Assembly: GCA_031359995.1 (NCBI GenBank)
Contig: JANMAT010000172.1
Span: 1-61,220, forward strand
Length of the DNA: 61,220 nt
DNA from: JANMAT01 sp031359995
GTDB taxonomy: Bacteria; Actinomycetota; Acidimicrobiia; Acidimicrobiales; Ilumatobacteraceae
Reading direction: 5' to 3'
Shown here: piece after piece, positions 1 through 8,274 of the stretch
Layout of the letters: every line of letters begins with the position of its first letter
Position numbering within the stretch: the stretch's first letter is position 1
Position numbers and translations under genes: made by a program
The notes under the pieces: model-generated
Database searches by the model: none
The model's input: only the letters and a program-made list of their open reading frames with translations
Told to the model about the DNA's origin: nothing

Positions 1-2
1 GC

Positions 3-1466
3 AACGTGAACGATGTCGTACCGGCCGGCCGGGTGCCGCTCAGCGCCAACGAGGTAGCGGTCCTCGCGACGTGGATGGATGCCGGCGGCGGCGTGTTCGC
101 CACCGGTGACCATTGGGTCCTCGGTCAACACTTGTGCGGCGAGGTGCCGCGTGTGCGTCGGATGCGTCGATGGTCGGCCGCTGACGGTGTCCCGAGTGCC
201 CAGGGACAGGATCGTGTCGACACGATCGTGCCGGTGACGAGCGTCAACGGTCACCCCGTCGCCCGTTTCATCGACCAGAGCGACGATGTGCCCAAGCCGC
301 TGCAGGTCAAACGTTACAGCTTGTGGGATGGCCTCATCGTGTCGTCGCCGTCGCAGTTGTACATGAGTCGTTGGGCTCCACATCCGGTGCTGTGCAGCCC
401 GTGGGGGGTGATCGACATCCTGCCCGATCACATGCACGAGGGACTCGTCCGCGAGGACACCGACGTCGTGGTGAGCGGCACCTATGATGTGAACGGCACG
501 GCGCACGTCGAGTTTCCCGGTGGCGGCAGCCGGCCCACGCCAGAGGTGATCGCGTGGGCGACCGTGCGGGGCGGCAACGTGCAGTACAGCGACCTCGGGT
601 CCAGCGTGGTCGACCACCGCGTGTTCCCCGAGATCTCGGTGTACGACGGTGAACGCGCCGGTGTGGGCCGCGTCGTGGTCGATGCGACGTGGCACAACTG
701 GCTCGACATCAACACCCTCGGGACCGGTTCCGGTGGCGCGACCGGGTTGCAAGGCCGCCACCGTGATCTGGTGCACAGCTACGTGCGCAACATCGCCCAG
801 TGGCTCGCCAAGAGCTGGCAGCGGGACTGGATGCGTGACTCGCTGTTCGTTCACGTCGTGGCCAACACCGGTGGGTGGACCGAACTGGTAGGCGAAACCA
901 TCCTGCTCGGCGACATGGCCCACGACGTGCTCGGCCGGCGTGCCTCGGTGTGCACCCGTACCGGTCTGGTCTTCGACCCGTGGTGGCTCACCGCGGACAT
1001 CCGTCAGTTCCTCACCGACAAGCTCGACCGCTACGCGCTACCCCCCGAAGACCTCGTGCACCGGCATGTGCTCGGCGCGATGACCGAGATGGCACGCGAA
1101 CTCGTGCCGACGCTCCCGCGCGTCGATCGACCCGGCGGCGGCGACCGTGACACCGTCGATCTCCTCGAAAGCATCAGCCGACGTCTCGCGTCCGCCCGCG
1201 CAGTCGGCGTAGCGCGGATGACGGCCGAGTTGCGCGCCGAGTTCGACCGGACGCTGCAACTGCTCGACCTCATCGATCGCGCTGCCGAGGCGAGCGTGGA
1301 CCGGCCCCCGATCCCGCCCGATCCGACCCGGCCCGGCCGGCGGACGCGAACGACGAAGCCGCGGGCCGACAAGGAGAGCGCAGTCACCACACCCAAGACC
1401 GCCGGCGCGAGCGTACTTCCATCGGCACCAACCCGAACCCGAACGCGGCCGCGAAGGGAACCATGA
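3..1466 (+). CDS. Conserved hypothetical protein, 5' end cut by the window
   Basis: The reading frame is open to the left edge, so the GTG at position 6 is probably internal and the true N-terminus lies outside the window. Visible residues 1-170 contain a glycine-rich 'GGGVFATGDH' stretch, then 'RVRRMRRW', 'QSDDVP' and 'PDHMHEG'. From memory this motif series marks a family of uncharacterised bacterial proteins; no function is known to me. The C-terminal third has a helical segment (about residues 385-425) and then a Pro/Arg/Thr-rich disordered tail. The stop overlaps the ATG of the next gene (ATGA at 1463-1466), which suggests cotranscription. No signal peptide or membrane segment is visible in this part. 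Confidence 0.75.
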   Translation, partial: NVNDVVPAGRVPLSANEVAVLATWMDAGGGVFATGDHWVLGQHLCGEVPRVRRMRRWSAADGVPSAQGQDRVDTIVPVTSVNGHPVARFIDQSDDVPKPLQVKRYSLWDGLIVSSPSQLYMSRWAPHPVLCSPWGVIDILPDHMHEGLVREDTDVVVSGTYDVNGTAHVEFPGGGSRPTPEVIAWATVRGGNVQYSDLGSSVVDHRVFPEISVYDGERAGVGRVVVDATWHNWLDINTLGTGSGGATGLQGRHRDLVHSYVRNIAQWLAKSWQRDWMRDSLFVHVVANTGGWTELVGETILLGDMAHDVLGRRASVCTRTGLVFDPWWLTADIRQFLTDKLDRYALPPEDLVHRHVLGAMTEMARELVPTLPRVDRPGGGDRDTVDLLESISRRLASARAVGVARMTAELRAEFDRTLQLLDLIDRAAEASVDRPPIPPDPTRPGRRTRTTKPRADKESAVTTPKTAGASVLPSAPTRTRTRPRREP

Positions 1467-2119
1467 TGGGGGTACGAGTCGACCTCAACGTCTCGCTCGA
1501 CGGGTACGCCACGACCGAAGGCGGAACGCCGGACAACCCGTTCGGAGACGACTGGACGAAGCTCACTGCGGCCTATGCCGCGACGCGCACGTTTCGCGAG
1601 CGGGTCTTCCACGACACCTCCGGTGAGGGCACGACCGGCGTCGACGACACGTACGCCGCGGCCTACTTCACTGGCGTCGGCGCCGAGATCATGGGTGCTG
1701 GAATGTTCGGCTTCCACTCGTTTCCTGACGACCCGAACTGGAACGGCTGGTGGGGCGACGAGCCGCCGTTTCGCGTGCCGGTGTTCGTGCTCACCCATCG
1801 CAAGCTCGAGTCGATCGAGATGTCAGGTGGCACGACGTTCCACTTCGTCGACGCGAGTCCGCCAGAGGTGCTCGCGCGGGCCACTGCCGCCGCCGGCGGC
1901 AAGGACGTGCGGGTCGGGGGCGGCGTCAGCACCGTGCGGGAGTTCCTGAAAGCCGGCCTGGTCGACCAGTTGCACGTGGCGATCGCGCCCATCCTGCTCG
2001 GTCGCGGTACGAACCTCTGGGACGACCTTCGCGGGTTCGAGGACGGCAAACATCTACGAACCGAGACCGCCGAGAGCGGTACCGTGCACGTCACGTTCAC
2101 CCGCACGCGCCCCTCGTGA
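1463..2119 (+). CDS. Dihydrofolate reductase family protein (RibD C-terminal-like)
   Basis: A 218-residue protein of the RibD C-terminal/DHFR-like fold, whose members are NADPH-dependent reductases or uncharacterised. The N-terminus 'VDLNVSLDGYAT' matches the first strand and loop. The segment 'VRVGGGVSTVREFLKAGLVDQLHVAIAPILLGRGTNLW' region (about residues 151-189) carries the glycine-rich nucleotide loop and the typical 'LVDQLHV...LLGRG' C-terminal strand pair. It overlaps the upstream hypothetical gene by 4 nt. A second ATG at 1466 is an alternative start. Substrate cannot be inferred: relatives are usually stand-alone reductases unrelated to folate, and no riboflavin or folate genes are nearby. 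Confidence 0.85.
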   Translation: MMGVRVDLNVSLDGYATTEGGTPDNPFGDDWTKLTAAYAATRTFRERVFHDTSGEGTTGVDDTYAAAYFTGVGAEIMGAGMFGFHSFPDDPNWNGWWGDEPPFRVPVFVLTHRKLESIEMSGGTTFHFVDASPPEVLARATAAAGGKDVRVGGGVSTVREFLKAGLVDQLHVAIAPILLGRGTNLWDDLRGFEDGKHLRTETAESGTVHVTFTRTRPS

Positions 2120-2203
2120 ACGGCTGATCGCGCCGTCCCTTCCGCTCACAGCGATTCGCGGTTGAGTCCGCCGACGTCTTCAACGTTCGGCGAGACTCGG
2201 GTG

Positions 2204-3503
2204 ATGGTGGCTCCACATACCCGATACGCGAAGACCGACGACGGCGCGCACATCGCCTTCCAGGTGGTGGGTGACGGTCCTTTGGACCTGATCTTCATCC
2301 CGTGGTGGTGGAACCATCTCGACGGCCAGTGGGACGACCCGCTGATCGCGCACTTCCTCGAACGGCTGGCACGGTTCGCGCGCTTGATCCTGTTCGACAT
2401 GCGCGGCGTGGGGTTGTCGGACCCGGCGTCGTTGCACGATCTGCCTACCTTGGAGCGGTGGATGAGCGACGCGGCCGCGGTGTTGGAAGCCGCCGGATCG
2501 ACGCAGGCTGCTCGCCGCGACCTACCCCGACCGGGTATCGGGGCTCGTTCTCGTCGACGCCTATGCGTTGCTCGCGGCCACCGATGGCTACGAGGGCTGG
2601 GACCACTCGATCCTGGACCAGATGCTGGCCACGTTCGCTGACTTCTGGGGCACCGGCGACCTGAACTGGGTACGGATGATCGCGCCGAGTCAGGCCGACA
2701 GCGAGGCGTTCCGCGAGCAGTTGGCCCGTCTCGAACGGCGATCGGTGAGCCCGGGTGCCGCCGCAGCGATGCAGATGACGATCGGTCATCTCGACGTCCG
2801 TCCGGTCCTCCCGGCGATCTCCGCTTCGACCTTGATCCTGGTCCACAAGGGCAACAGGTACATGCCGAGGTTCTTCGGCCGCTACCTGGCCGAGCGAATC
2901 GCCGGCGCTCGGCTCGTCGAGTTGGACGGGGCCGATCACCTGTACTGGATCGGTGATGTCGAGGCGATGCTCGACCAGATCGAGCAGTTCGCCACTGGCG
3001 ATCGTTCAACTCCCCGGGACGAGCGCGTCCTCGCAACGGTGCTGTTCACAGACATCGCCGGGTCCACCACCCGCGCCGCCGATCTGGGGGACGAGCGGTG
3101 GGCCCAGGTCCTCGAGCGTCACAACGACTAGGTGCGACGCCAGATCGAGCGCTTCCGTGGGCGGGAGATCAAGACGATGGGTGACGGCTTCCTCGTGCTG
3201 TTCGACGGTCCGGCGCGGGCGATCGCCTGCGCCTGTGCCGTCCGCGATGCGGTCCGTCAGATCGGACTCGAGGTACGCGCCGGATTGCACACCGGCGAGA
3301 TCGAGATGAGCGACACCGACGTCGCCGGTATGGCCGTGCACATCGGCCAACGGGTGTCGTCACTCGCGGTAGCGGGCGAGATCCTGGTGTCCCGGACGGT
3401 GGTCGATCTGGTGGTCGGATCCGGGCTCCAGTTCGCCCCTCGGGGTGAACATCAGTTGAAGGGTGTACCAGGTTCGTGGAACATCTTCGCCGTCGCCACA
3501 TAG
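2204..3503 (+). pseudogene. Alpha/beta hydrolase-adenylate cyclase fusion, broken by a deletion and an in-frame stop
   Basis: Three consecutive reading-frame pieces add up to one known architecture: an N-terminal alpha/beta hydrolase-like module followed by a class III adenylate/guanylate cyclase domain. Piece 1 (from ATG 2204, or GTG 2201 or TTG 2162) ends its meaningful sequence at 'AAGSTQA' near 2509. The sequence resumes in another frame with 'LLAATYPDRV' from 2508. The nucleophile-elbow segment (GHSxGG type), normally found between these two motifs, is absent, so a short out-of-frame deletion is likely. A TAG at 3129-3131 then interrupts the cyclase domain after 'ERHND', where relatives continue with a leucine. 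Cyclase motifs remain: 'LFTDIAGST' (first metal Asp), 'MGDGFLVLFD' (second Asp) and 'AGLHTGE'. Two independent lesions favour a pseudogene over one sequencing error. Confidence 0.85.
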
Positions 3504-3801
3504 ATCGGCCACCGAGCCGAACCGCTACGGCATCAACGCCGGTCTTGGATCGGCAGGCGGCAGTGCCGCCGCCGGATGGCGAGGCGAGATCGCAACGCCC
3601 GCCGGCATGCTCGACGCGGCTTCGCAGGCCCGCAAGACCCGAGCCGCGATCGAGATCGGTACCGCCCACGCCGTCGTGACCGCCAGCGCGCGCGACGCCT
3701 GAGCGAGACCCTCGTCGGCGAGGACGACCGGCATCACGCCATCGGCCAACGCCTCGTGCGGGCGGTGCCCGGGATCGGCGGATGCAGGTAGCTTCCTGCG
3801 A
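3504..3801 (+). other. Intergenic region, no convincing gene
   Basis: About 300 nt between the broken cyclase gene and the SMP-30-like gene. Both strands show short open frames with fairly high G/C at third positions (plus strand up to a TGA near 3700, minus strand from about 3790 down to 3525), but neither has a clear start with ribosome binding site or a recognisable family. It may be the remnant of a decayed gene. I see no hairpin followed by a T-run. Confidence 0.4.
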
Positions 3802-4596
3802 ATGGCCGAGTTGTTCGCGAGCGGACTCCAGATGGGCGAGTCACCGCGGTGGCACGAGGGCCGGTTCTGGATGTGCGACTGGGTCGCGGGTGAGGTCCTC
3901 GTGTTCGATGCCGATGGCAACCGGGAGGTCGTTGCCCGGGTCGCCGGTCTTCCGTTCTCGATCGATTGGCTGCCCGACGGTCGGCTCGTGGCGACAACGG
4001 CGAATGGTGTGATGGTCGGTCCGGCGTGGGCGCCGTATGGGGCGCCGGGTCAGGCGTTCAACGAGATCGTCGTCGACGCCGCCGGCCGAGCGTGGGTGGA
4101 CATGCCGGGATCGGCGCCGTGGGAGCCCCGCAAGCCGGGCATCGTGGCGGTGGTGTCGCCTGACGGCCGCGCCCGTCAGGCGGCCGATGACGTCTGGTTC
4201 CCGAACGGCATGGTCGTTCTCGGCGATGACACCCTCGTGGTCGCCGAGTCGCATGCCGATCGGCTGACCGCGTGGACGATCACGGAGGAGGGTGCGTTGG
4301 TCGACCGGCGGGTGTGGGCCGACCTCGGGCCGGGTTCGGCCCCCGACGGCATCTGCGCCGATGCCGAAGAAACCATCTGGTACGCGAGCGTGCCCGGCCG
4401 CAGCTGCACCAGGGTAGCCAAGGGTGGCCGCGTGCTGGACGAGATCGAGGTCGACCGTGGTTGCTTCGGGTGCATGCTCGGCGGTGATGATGGCCGCACG
4501 ATGTTCATCGTCGCCAACCGCTACGGCGCCGCGGGGGCGTCGGACGGGATCGTGCTGAGCCAGCGCGTCGACGTGCCCCACGCCGGGAGGCCGTGA
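3802..4596 (+). CDS. SMP-30/gluconolactonase/LRE family protein
   Basis: A 264-residue six-bladed beta-propeller of the SMP-30/gluconolactonase family; characterised members are metal-dependent sugar lactonases. Family signatures are present: 'GESPRWHEGRFWMCD' (E13 as first metal ligand, about residues 12-26), 'FNEIVVDAAGRAWVD', 'WFPNGMVV' (Asn ligand), 'APDGICAD' (Asp ligand) and 'GCFGCMLGG' near the C-terminus. There is no signal peptide, so it should be cytoplasmic. The start is the first ATG after the non-coding region, with only a weak ribosome binding site. The true substrate cannot be assigned. Its 3' end is overlapped on the opposite strand by the tail of the small gene at 4505-4975. 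Confidence 0.9.
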   Translation: MAELFASGLQMGESPRWHEGRFWMCDWVAGEVLVFDADGNREVVARVAGLPFSIDWLPDGRLVATTANGVMVGPAWAPYGAPGQAFNEIVVDAAGRAWVDMPGSAPWEPRKPGIVAVVSPDGRARQAADDVWFPNGMVVLGDDTLVVAESHADRLTAWTITEEGALVDRRVWADLGPGSAPDGICADAEETIWYASVPGRSCTRVAKGGRVLDEIEVDRGCFGCMLGGDDGRTMFIVANRYGAAGASDGIVLSQRVDVPHAGRP

Positions 4597-4975
4597 CCGA
4601 AACCCGACACGCACGACTTCGCGCCCGGCCCGCCACCGCCACCGCTCCGGCGCTCATCGCGACGCTGGGTTCGGTGCGGTGCTTGTTGCCGATCTGCCCG
4701 ACATCGGTGGTGTGGTAGCCGCCGACGCGGATGTAGCGGACGCCGCGCTGAGCGGCTGGTTCGGGGGTGGTGAGCGATTGGCCGTCGGCGGCCACGACCC
4801 ACTCCACTGAGCCGAGAAATCCCGACTCTCCGGATGGCGACGAGTCCATGACCCAGACCACGACGTGCACCTCGCCGCTCTCAGAGAACTGGCTCGTCTC
4901 GTCGTACTGGACCGGGATCCAGTCGGCGACGACCGCACCGCCCGAAGGCGGCGTCGTGACGAGCCTGGTCGTCAC
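4505..4975 (-). CDS. Hypothetical protein coupled to the VOC gene; C-terminus doubtful
   Basis: The GTG at 4975 overlaps the stop of the upstream VOC gene in a GTGA arrangement, a typical translational-coupling junction. The first ~95 codons have strong G/C third positions and read as a coherent protein ('ADWIPVQYDE', 'EVHVVVWVMD', 'SVEWVVAADG', 'VRYIRVGGYH'). The last ~60 residues are Arg-rich and run antisense into the 3' end of the SMP-30-like gene (to 4596), which suggests the original stop was lost by frameshift or mutation. I recognise no family. Without this call the stretch 4597-4971 would be a 375-nt gap. The GTG lies in a 15-nt tandem duplication (4953-4982). Confidence 0.45.
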   Translation of the reverse strand: MTTRLVTTPPSGGAVVADWIPVQYDETSQFSESGEVHVVVWVMDSSPSGESGFLGSVEWVVAADGQSLTTPEPAAQRGVRYIRVGGYHTTDVGQIGNKHRTEPSVAMSAGAVAVAGRARSRACRVSVTASRRGARRRAGSARSRPTPPRRRSGWRR

Positions 4976-4982
4976 GAGCCTG
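4953..4982. repeat. 15-nt tandem duplication at a stop/start junction
   Basis: Two adjacent 15-nt copies, 4953-4967 and 4968-4982, differ at one base (plus strand gtcgtgacgagcctg and gtcgtcacgagcctg). The second copy holds the stop codon of the VOC gene and the GTG start of the following gene on the minus strand. In the protein it gives the repeat TRLVT-TRLVT. Its length keeps the frame, so it is probably a slippage duplication. Confidence 0.7.
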
Positions 4983-5583
4983 GTCGGCGCGACCTGGCCA
5001 GGTCGCGCAGGGCCTGCGAGACGTCGGCGCCGGCGGCGGTGGCCGCGTCGCGGGCGGCCGTCCACGCCGCCACCGCCTCGGCGGCGCGCTGCGGCTGTGC
5101 GTTCCAGGTGGGATCGATGGTCGTCGTGACCTCGAGCCGGATGTCGTTCACCGGGTCGCGGAAGTAGATGCTGTAGATGATGCCGTGGTCGTCGGTGACG
5201 ACGTCGAGGCCGCTGGACACGAGGTGGTTGCGCCAGCCGTCGACGTCGGCGCGCGTCGGCACCGAGATGGCGAGGTGCTCGAAGTCCTCGTAGCCGGGCA
5301 ACCGCAGGGAGGGCCGCTCCTCGAGGTCGGGGCTCTCGAAGAACGCCAGCGTCTCGCCCGAGCCGAGGCGGAAGAAGACGTGGATGTACGGGAACGGCGC
5401 CCTCGTCGATGGCACCTCGGCGTCCATGACCGCGTTCACGAGTGGGAGACCCAGCACACCTTCGTAGAACGCGACGGTGGCGGCCGTGTCCTTGGTGACG
5501 TAGGCGAGGTGGTGCAGGCGATCGAGGCTCGCCGACGGACGTGCCGTCGCCAAAGAGTCGGGCTGGGAATGGACGGTCGTCAT
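4972..5583 (-). CDS. VOC family protein (glyoxalase/dioxygenase fold)
   Basis: About 203 residues. The start is set at ATG 5583 because GGAGG lies about 7 nt upstream; longer in-frame starts have no ribosome binding site. The N-terminal half shows the vicinal oxygen chelate pattern 'LDRLHHLAYVTKDTAATVAFYEGVLGLPLV', followed by 'IHVFFRLGSGETLAFFE', 'FEHLAISVPT' and 'YSIYFRDPVNDIRLEVT', which supplies the usual His and Glu metal ligands. A ~45-residue Ala-rich C-terminal extension follows. Family members include glyoxalases and extradiol dioxygenases; the substrate cannot be told here. It is followed with a 4-nt overlap by a small unknown gene. Confidence 0.85.
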   Translation of the reverse strand: MTTVHSQPDSLATARPSASLDRLHHLAYVTKDTAATVAFYEGVLGLPLVNAVMDAEVPSTRAPFPYIHVFFRLGSGETLAFFESPDLEERPSLRLPGYEDFEHLAISVPTRADVDGWRNHLVSSGLDVVTDDHGIIYSIYFRDPVNDIRLEVTTTIDPTWNAQPQRAAEAVAAWTAARDAATAAGADVSQALRDLARSRRPGS

Positions 5584-5630
5584 GTCACACCTCCGCGGCC
5601 CACGCACCCTACTGGCTCCCGCCGATCGAG

Positions 5631-5786
5631 TCAGGTGAGCAGCAGGCGCAGAACGCCCACGCCGAGACCGGCGACCAACCCGACGAGCACCAGCGCGGCG
5701 ACCACCCGGACGCCGAGGCTACGACGTCGCGGAGTGCCCTCGAACTCAAAGTCCTCGGGCGGCCACTCCTCGGTCACGACGCCCAT
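5631..5786 (-). CDS. 51-residue single-pass membrane protein
   Basis: A short frame read directly from the sequence: ATG at 5786, TGA at 5631-5633. The product begins 'MGVVTEEWPPEDFEFEG', then a basic patch 'TPRRRS', then one hydrophobic helix of about 25 residues rich in Val/Leu/Gly/Ala up to a 'RLLLT' end. The acidic cytoplasmic N-terminus, basic patch and C-terminal helix resemble many small actinobacterial inner-membrane proteins. G/C dominates third positions throughout. It lies 47 nt upstream of the VOC gene on the same strand. Function unknown. Confidence 0.6.
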   Translation of the reverse strand: MGVVTEEWPPEDFEFEGTPRRRSLGVRVVAALVLVGLVAGLGVGVLRLLLT

Positions 5787-5822
5787 CCTGCCACTCGCGC
5801 CAACCGATCAGCGAGGCCGTCC

Positions 5823-5851
5823 GGCGTCGTTCGACGGATGACGCCGAACGA
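5823..5851. repeat. Nested inverted repeats in a divergent intergenic region
   Basis: Between the small membrane-protein gene (minus) and the exported-protein gene (plus) lie the perfect arms TCGTTCG (5827-5833) and CGAACGA (5845-5851), and, offset, GGCGTC (5823-5828) and GACGCC (5840-5845). They could be an operator or alternative hairpins. There is no T-run. The rest of 5787-6033 shows nothing I can support apart from the ribosome binding site near 6023-6030. Confidence 0.3.
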
Positions 5852-6033
5852 ACACCACCGTCAGCGGCCACAGGCCCCACCCGAGCCGCCCACATGCTCG
5901 TATGACAACCCTGCACCCACCGACATCATCTCGGGCATCGCCGACGAGGAACCCAGGGCAAGCACACCGAGCGCGACGTCGGCGGCCGCCGGGGTGTGTG
6001 AGACTGGTGGCTGTCGAGCGACGGGAGGGTTGC

Positions 6034-8274
6034 GTGCGCAGTCGACGGCGTGTTGGGCAGTACGCCGCCGCGATGGTCCTCATCGGATCAGGAGTCGCCG
6101 GCACCACATCGACCGTCGCGCAGGCCGCGACCACGCTCGACGTGCAGGTCGGGTACGGGGGTAGCTTCTACCCCGGGCGGCCGGTGCGCGTGCGCATCAC
6201 GGTCACGGCCGACCGCCTCGTGCGGGGCACGCTCGAGGTTCGCATGGCCCAGGGTCCGGCCCAGGTCGTGCTGTCCCGGCCGGTCGAGGTCCCCGGCGGG
6301 AGCGACAAGCAGTTCGTCGTGGCGATGCCCGATGCCGGGGTGTTCTTCGGTGGTCCGGGTGCGAATGCATCGGCCGAGGTGAGCCTGCGCCAGGACGGCG
6401 ACGAGATCGCATCAGGTCGGGGTTCTGCGCAGTGGACCGTCGACGGCGAGCTCGTCGGCGTGCTCCCGGGCGCGGGCGCGGCCGGGTCGTTCCCGGAGTC
6501 GGTCGGCCTAGCAATCGACGCCGGCGCCGCGCGCCTTTCACCGATCGACCAGCTCGACCTGGACGAGCCGGGCGCGCTCGGAGCGCTCGACATGCTCGCC
6601 GTCGACCAGAACGAGCTCGGCAGCCTGGGCCCCGACGCGCGCCAAGCCGTGCTCGACTGGGTCAGCGACGGTGGGCGCCTTCTCGTGGTGGCCCCCACGG
6701 GCACCGAGGTGGCCGGTCTTCCGGCGGCCTGGCAGCCTGGCGCTGGCGGTCGTGCGCAGGCCGAGCAGGGTGACGTGGTGGCGCTGGGCGGCGAGCGGTC
6801 GAGCTGGTTCCGCGCCCTGCTGCCGACGCCGACGCGCTCGGCGATGGAAGACGGTGGCCAGATGCTGCGCGGGTTCGGCGGTGTGCCCGCGTCGACGATC
6901 ATTGCGCAGGATGCCGGCCTGCGGTTGGCTCGGCTCGGTTGGCTCATCGCCTTCCTCATCGCCTACGTGGTGGTCGTCGGTCCGATCGCGCACATCGTGC
7001 TTCGCCGCTCGAACCGGGCCTTGTGGTTCTGGTTCGTCGTGCCTGCACTCGCCGCGCTGTTCACGGGGGGTGCCTGGCTCGTCGGCCGTTCGCTCCGGTC
7101 GGGGGCCACCGCGGCGCAGACCACGATCGTCGAGCTGCGACCCGAAGGAGCGCGCGCCACGACCTGGGTCGGTGTCGTGTCCCGCGGCGGCGGCACGGTC
7201 GACATCGCGTTGCCACGGGGCTGGGTCGGCCGCCTGTCCTCCAGCGCAGTCATGACCGGCGAGACCCGTCCGATGCGGGTGAACATCACGGGCAAGGGTG
7301 CCGTGAGCCGGCTCGAGCTCAACGCCGGGGAGTTCGGGCTGGTGAGCGCGGCCGGCCCGGTTGCGGTGGACGGCACCCTGGAGATCGACGCCTCCTCCAC
7401 CGAGGACGGCCGCGTCGAAGGCACCGTGCGGAACACCACGACGCTGGCCCTCGACGGGGTGCGGGCCTTTGCCGGAGGGGCGTCGGTCGTCGTCGGCTCG
7501 CTGGCACCGGGAGAAGGAAAGCCCTTCGTCGTCACCGGCGCGTCCACGCTGAACTTCGGGGGTGCACCGACCGACGCGTGGGGCCAGTTCTCCGCCTTCA
7601 CGAACGGCTTGGACGCGTCCGTGCCCGCCAACGCCGGAGCGTGGGCCGAGCTGCAACAGCAGCACGGCATCGCCTGGGCCGGCGGGTCCTCGGTCGCCGT
7701 CGCCGGCTGGACGAAGGAGTTCCCCGCGCCCGTTCGCCCCGACGGCCGGGCCCTGAAGGGCCGCACGGCGCTGAGCGCCACCGCCCGCGTGCGACCGGGC
7801 GGTGCGCACCTGACCGACCGGGCCATCCCGCGGTCGGTGCTCCGCACCAACGCGACCAGCGGCCCGAACGCGACCGGACGGTGGTCGGCGACCTACCAGT
7901 TCGACCTGCCCGACGGCACGGGCTCCGCGACGCCTCTCTGGTTGCGCGCACCGGGCGGCAACCTCGACGTCTCCGTCTGGGACGGTGATCGATGGCGGCC
8001 GATCACCCTCGCCGGCGGCGCGGTCGTTCCGGCGGCGCCACTGCCACAGGCCAACGTGCCCGCCGGTCCCGGCGGAGGCGCCATCGCCGTGGCAACGACG
8101 TTCGCCCCTTTCCCCGGGTCGGGCCAGGTCGCCAGCAGCGACGCCCAGGTGGGCCCGGTGCCCCCGAGCGCCGTGCGCGACGAGCGAATCTTCGTGCAGG
8201 TGACCGCTCCCGTCGACAACGGTCCCGGACCGGCGGTCCTGGACGTCTACCTCACGGGGACGCCGCCGAGATGA
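6034..8274 (+). CDS. Exported two-helix membrane protein of the MoxR/vWA operon
   Basis: Start taken at GTG 6034 because GGGAGGGT lies just upstream and a signal-type N-terminus follows ('VRSRRRVGQYAAAMVLIGSGVA...AQA'); an ATG at 5902 would add an Arg/Pro-rich non-signal stretch. The product has 746 residues. Order: signal segment (1-35), beta-rich exported domain, a GATase-like or Rossmann-like segment around residues 135-245 ('LDMLAVDQNELGSLGPDARQ' then 'GGRLLVVAP'), two membrane helices (about 298-322 and 330-352), then a ~390-residue exported C-terminal domain. I know no enzymatic function. It is the first gene of the coupled operon; the next start (ATG 8271) overlaps its stop. It may be the envelope-exposed partner of the ABC transporter. 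Confidence 0.75.
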   Translation: MRSRRRVGQYAAAMVLIGSGVAGTTSTVAQAATTLDVQVGYGGSFYPGRPVRVRITVTADRLVRGTLEVRMAQGPAQVVLSRPVEVPGGSDKQFVVAMPDAGVFFGGPGANASAEVSLRQDGDEIASGRGSAQWTVDGELVGVLPGAGAAGSFPESVGLAIDAGAARLSPIDQLDLDEPGALGALDMLAVDQNELGSLGPDARQAVLDWVSDGGRLLVVAPTGTEVAGLPAAWQPGAGGRAQAEQGDVVALGGERSSWFRALLPTPTRSAMEDGGQMLRGFGGVPASTIIAQDAGLRLARLGWLIAFLIAYVVVVGPIAHIVLRRSNRALWFWFVVPALAALFTGGAWLVGRSLRSGATAAQTTIVELRPEGARATTWVGVVSRGGGTVDIALPRGWVGRLSSSAVMTGETRPMRVNITGKGAVSRLELNAGEFGLVSAAGPVAVDGTLEIDASSTEDGRVEGTVRNTTTLALDGVRAFAGGASVVVGSLAPGEGKPFVVTGASTLNFGGAPTDAWGQFSAFTNGLDASVPANAGAWAELQQQHGIAWAGGSSVAVAGWTKEFPAPVRPDGRALKGRTALSATARVRPGGAHLTDRAIPRSVLRTNATSGPNATGRWSATYQFDLPDGTGSATPLWLRAPGGNLDVSVWDGDRWRPITLAGGAVVPAAPLPQANVPAGPGGGAIAVATTFAPFPGSGQVASSDAQVGPVPPSAVRDERIFVQVTAPVDNGPGPAVLDVYLTGTPPR

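Noticed and set aside
2490..3140. Programmed frameshift or readthrough in the hydrolase-cyclase gene
   Set aside because: Conserved sequence is missing at the frame change and no slippery site is seen; deletion plus nonsense mutation is simpler.
3463..3920. Genes on either strand in the gap after the cyclase pseudogene
   Set aside because: Both strands show equally plausible short frames, without a ribosome binding site or family match; kept only as a possible remnant.
5808..6134. Minus-strand 108-codon frame upstream of the MoxR operon
   Set aside because: Arg/Pro-rich, overlaps the signal-peptide region of the plus-strand gene, no start signal.
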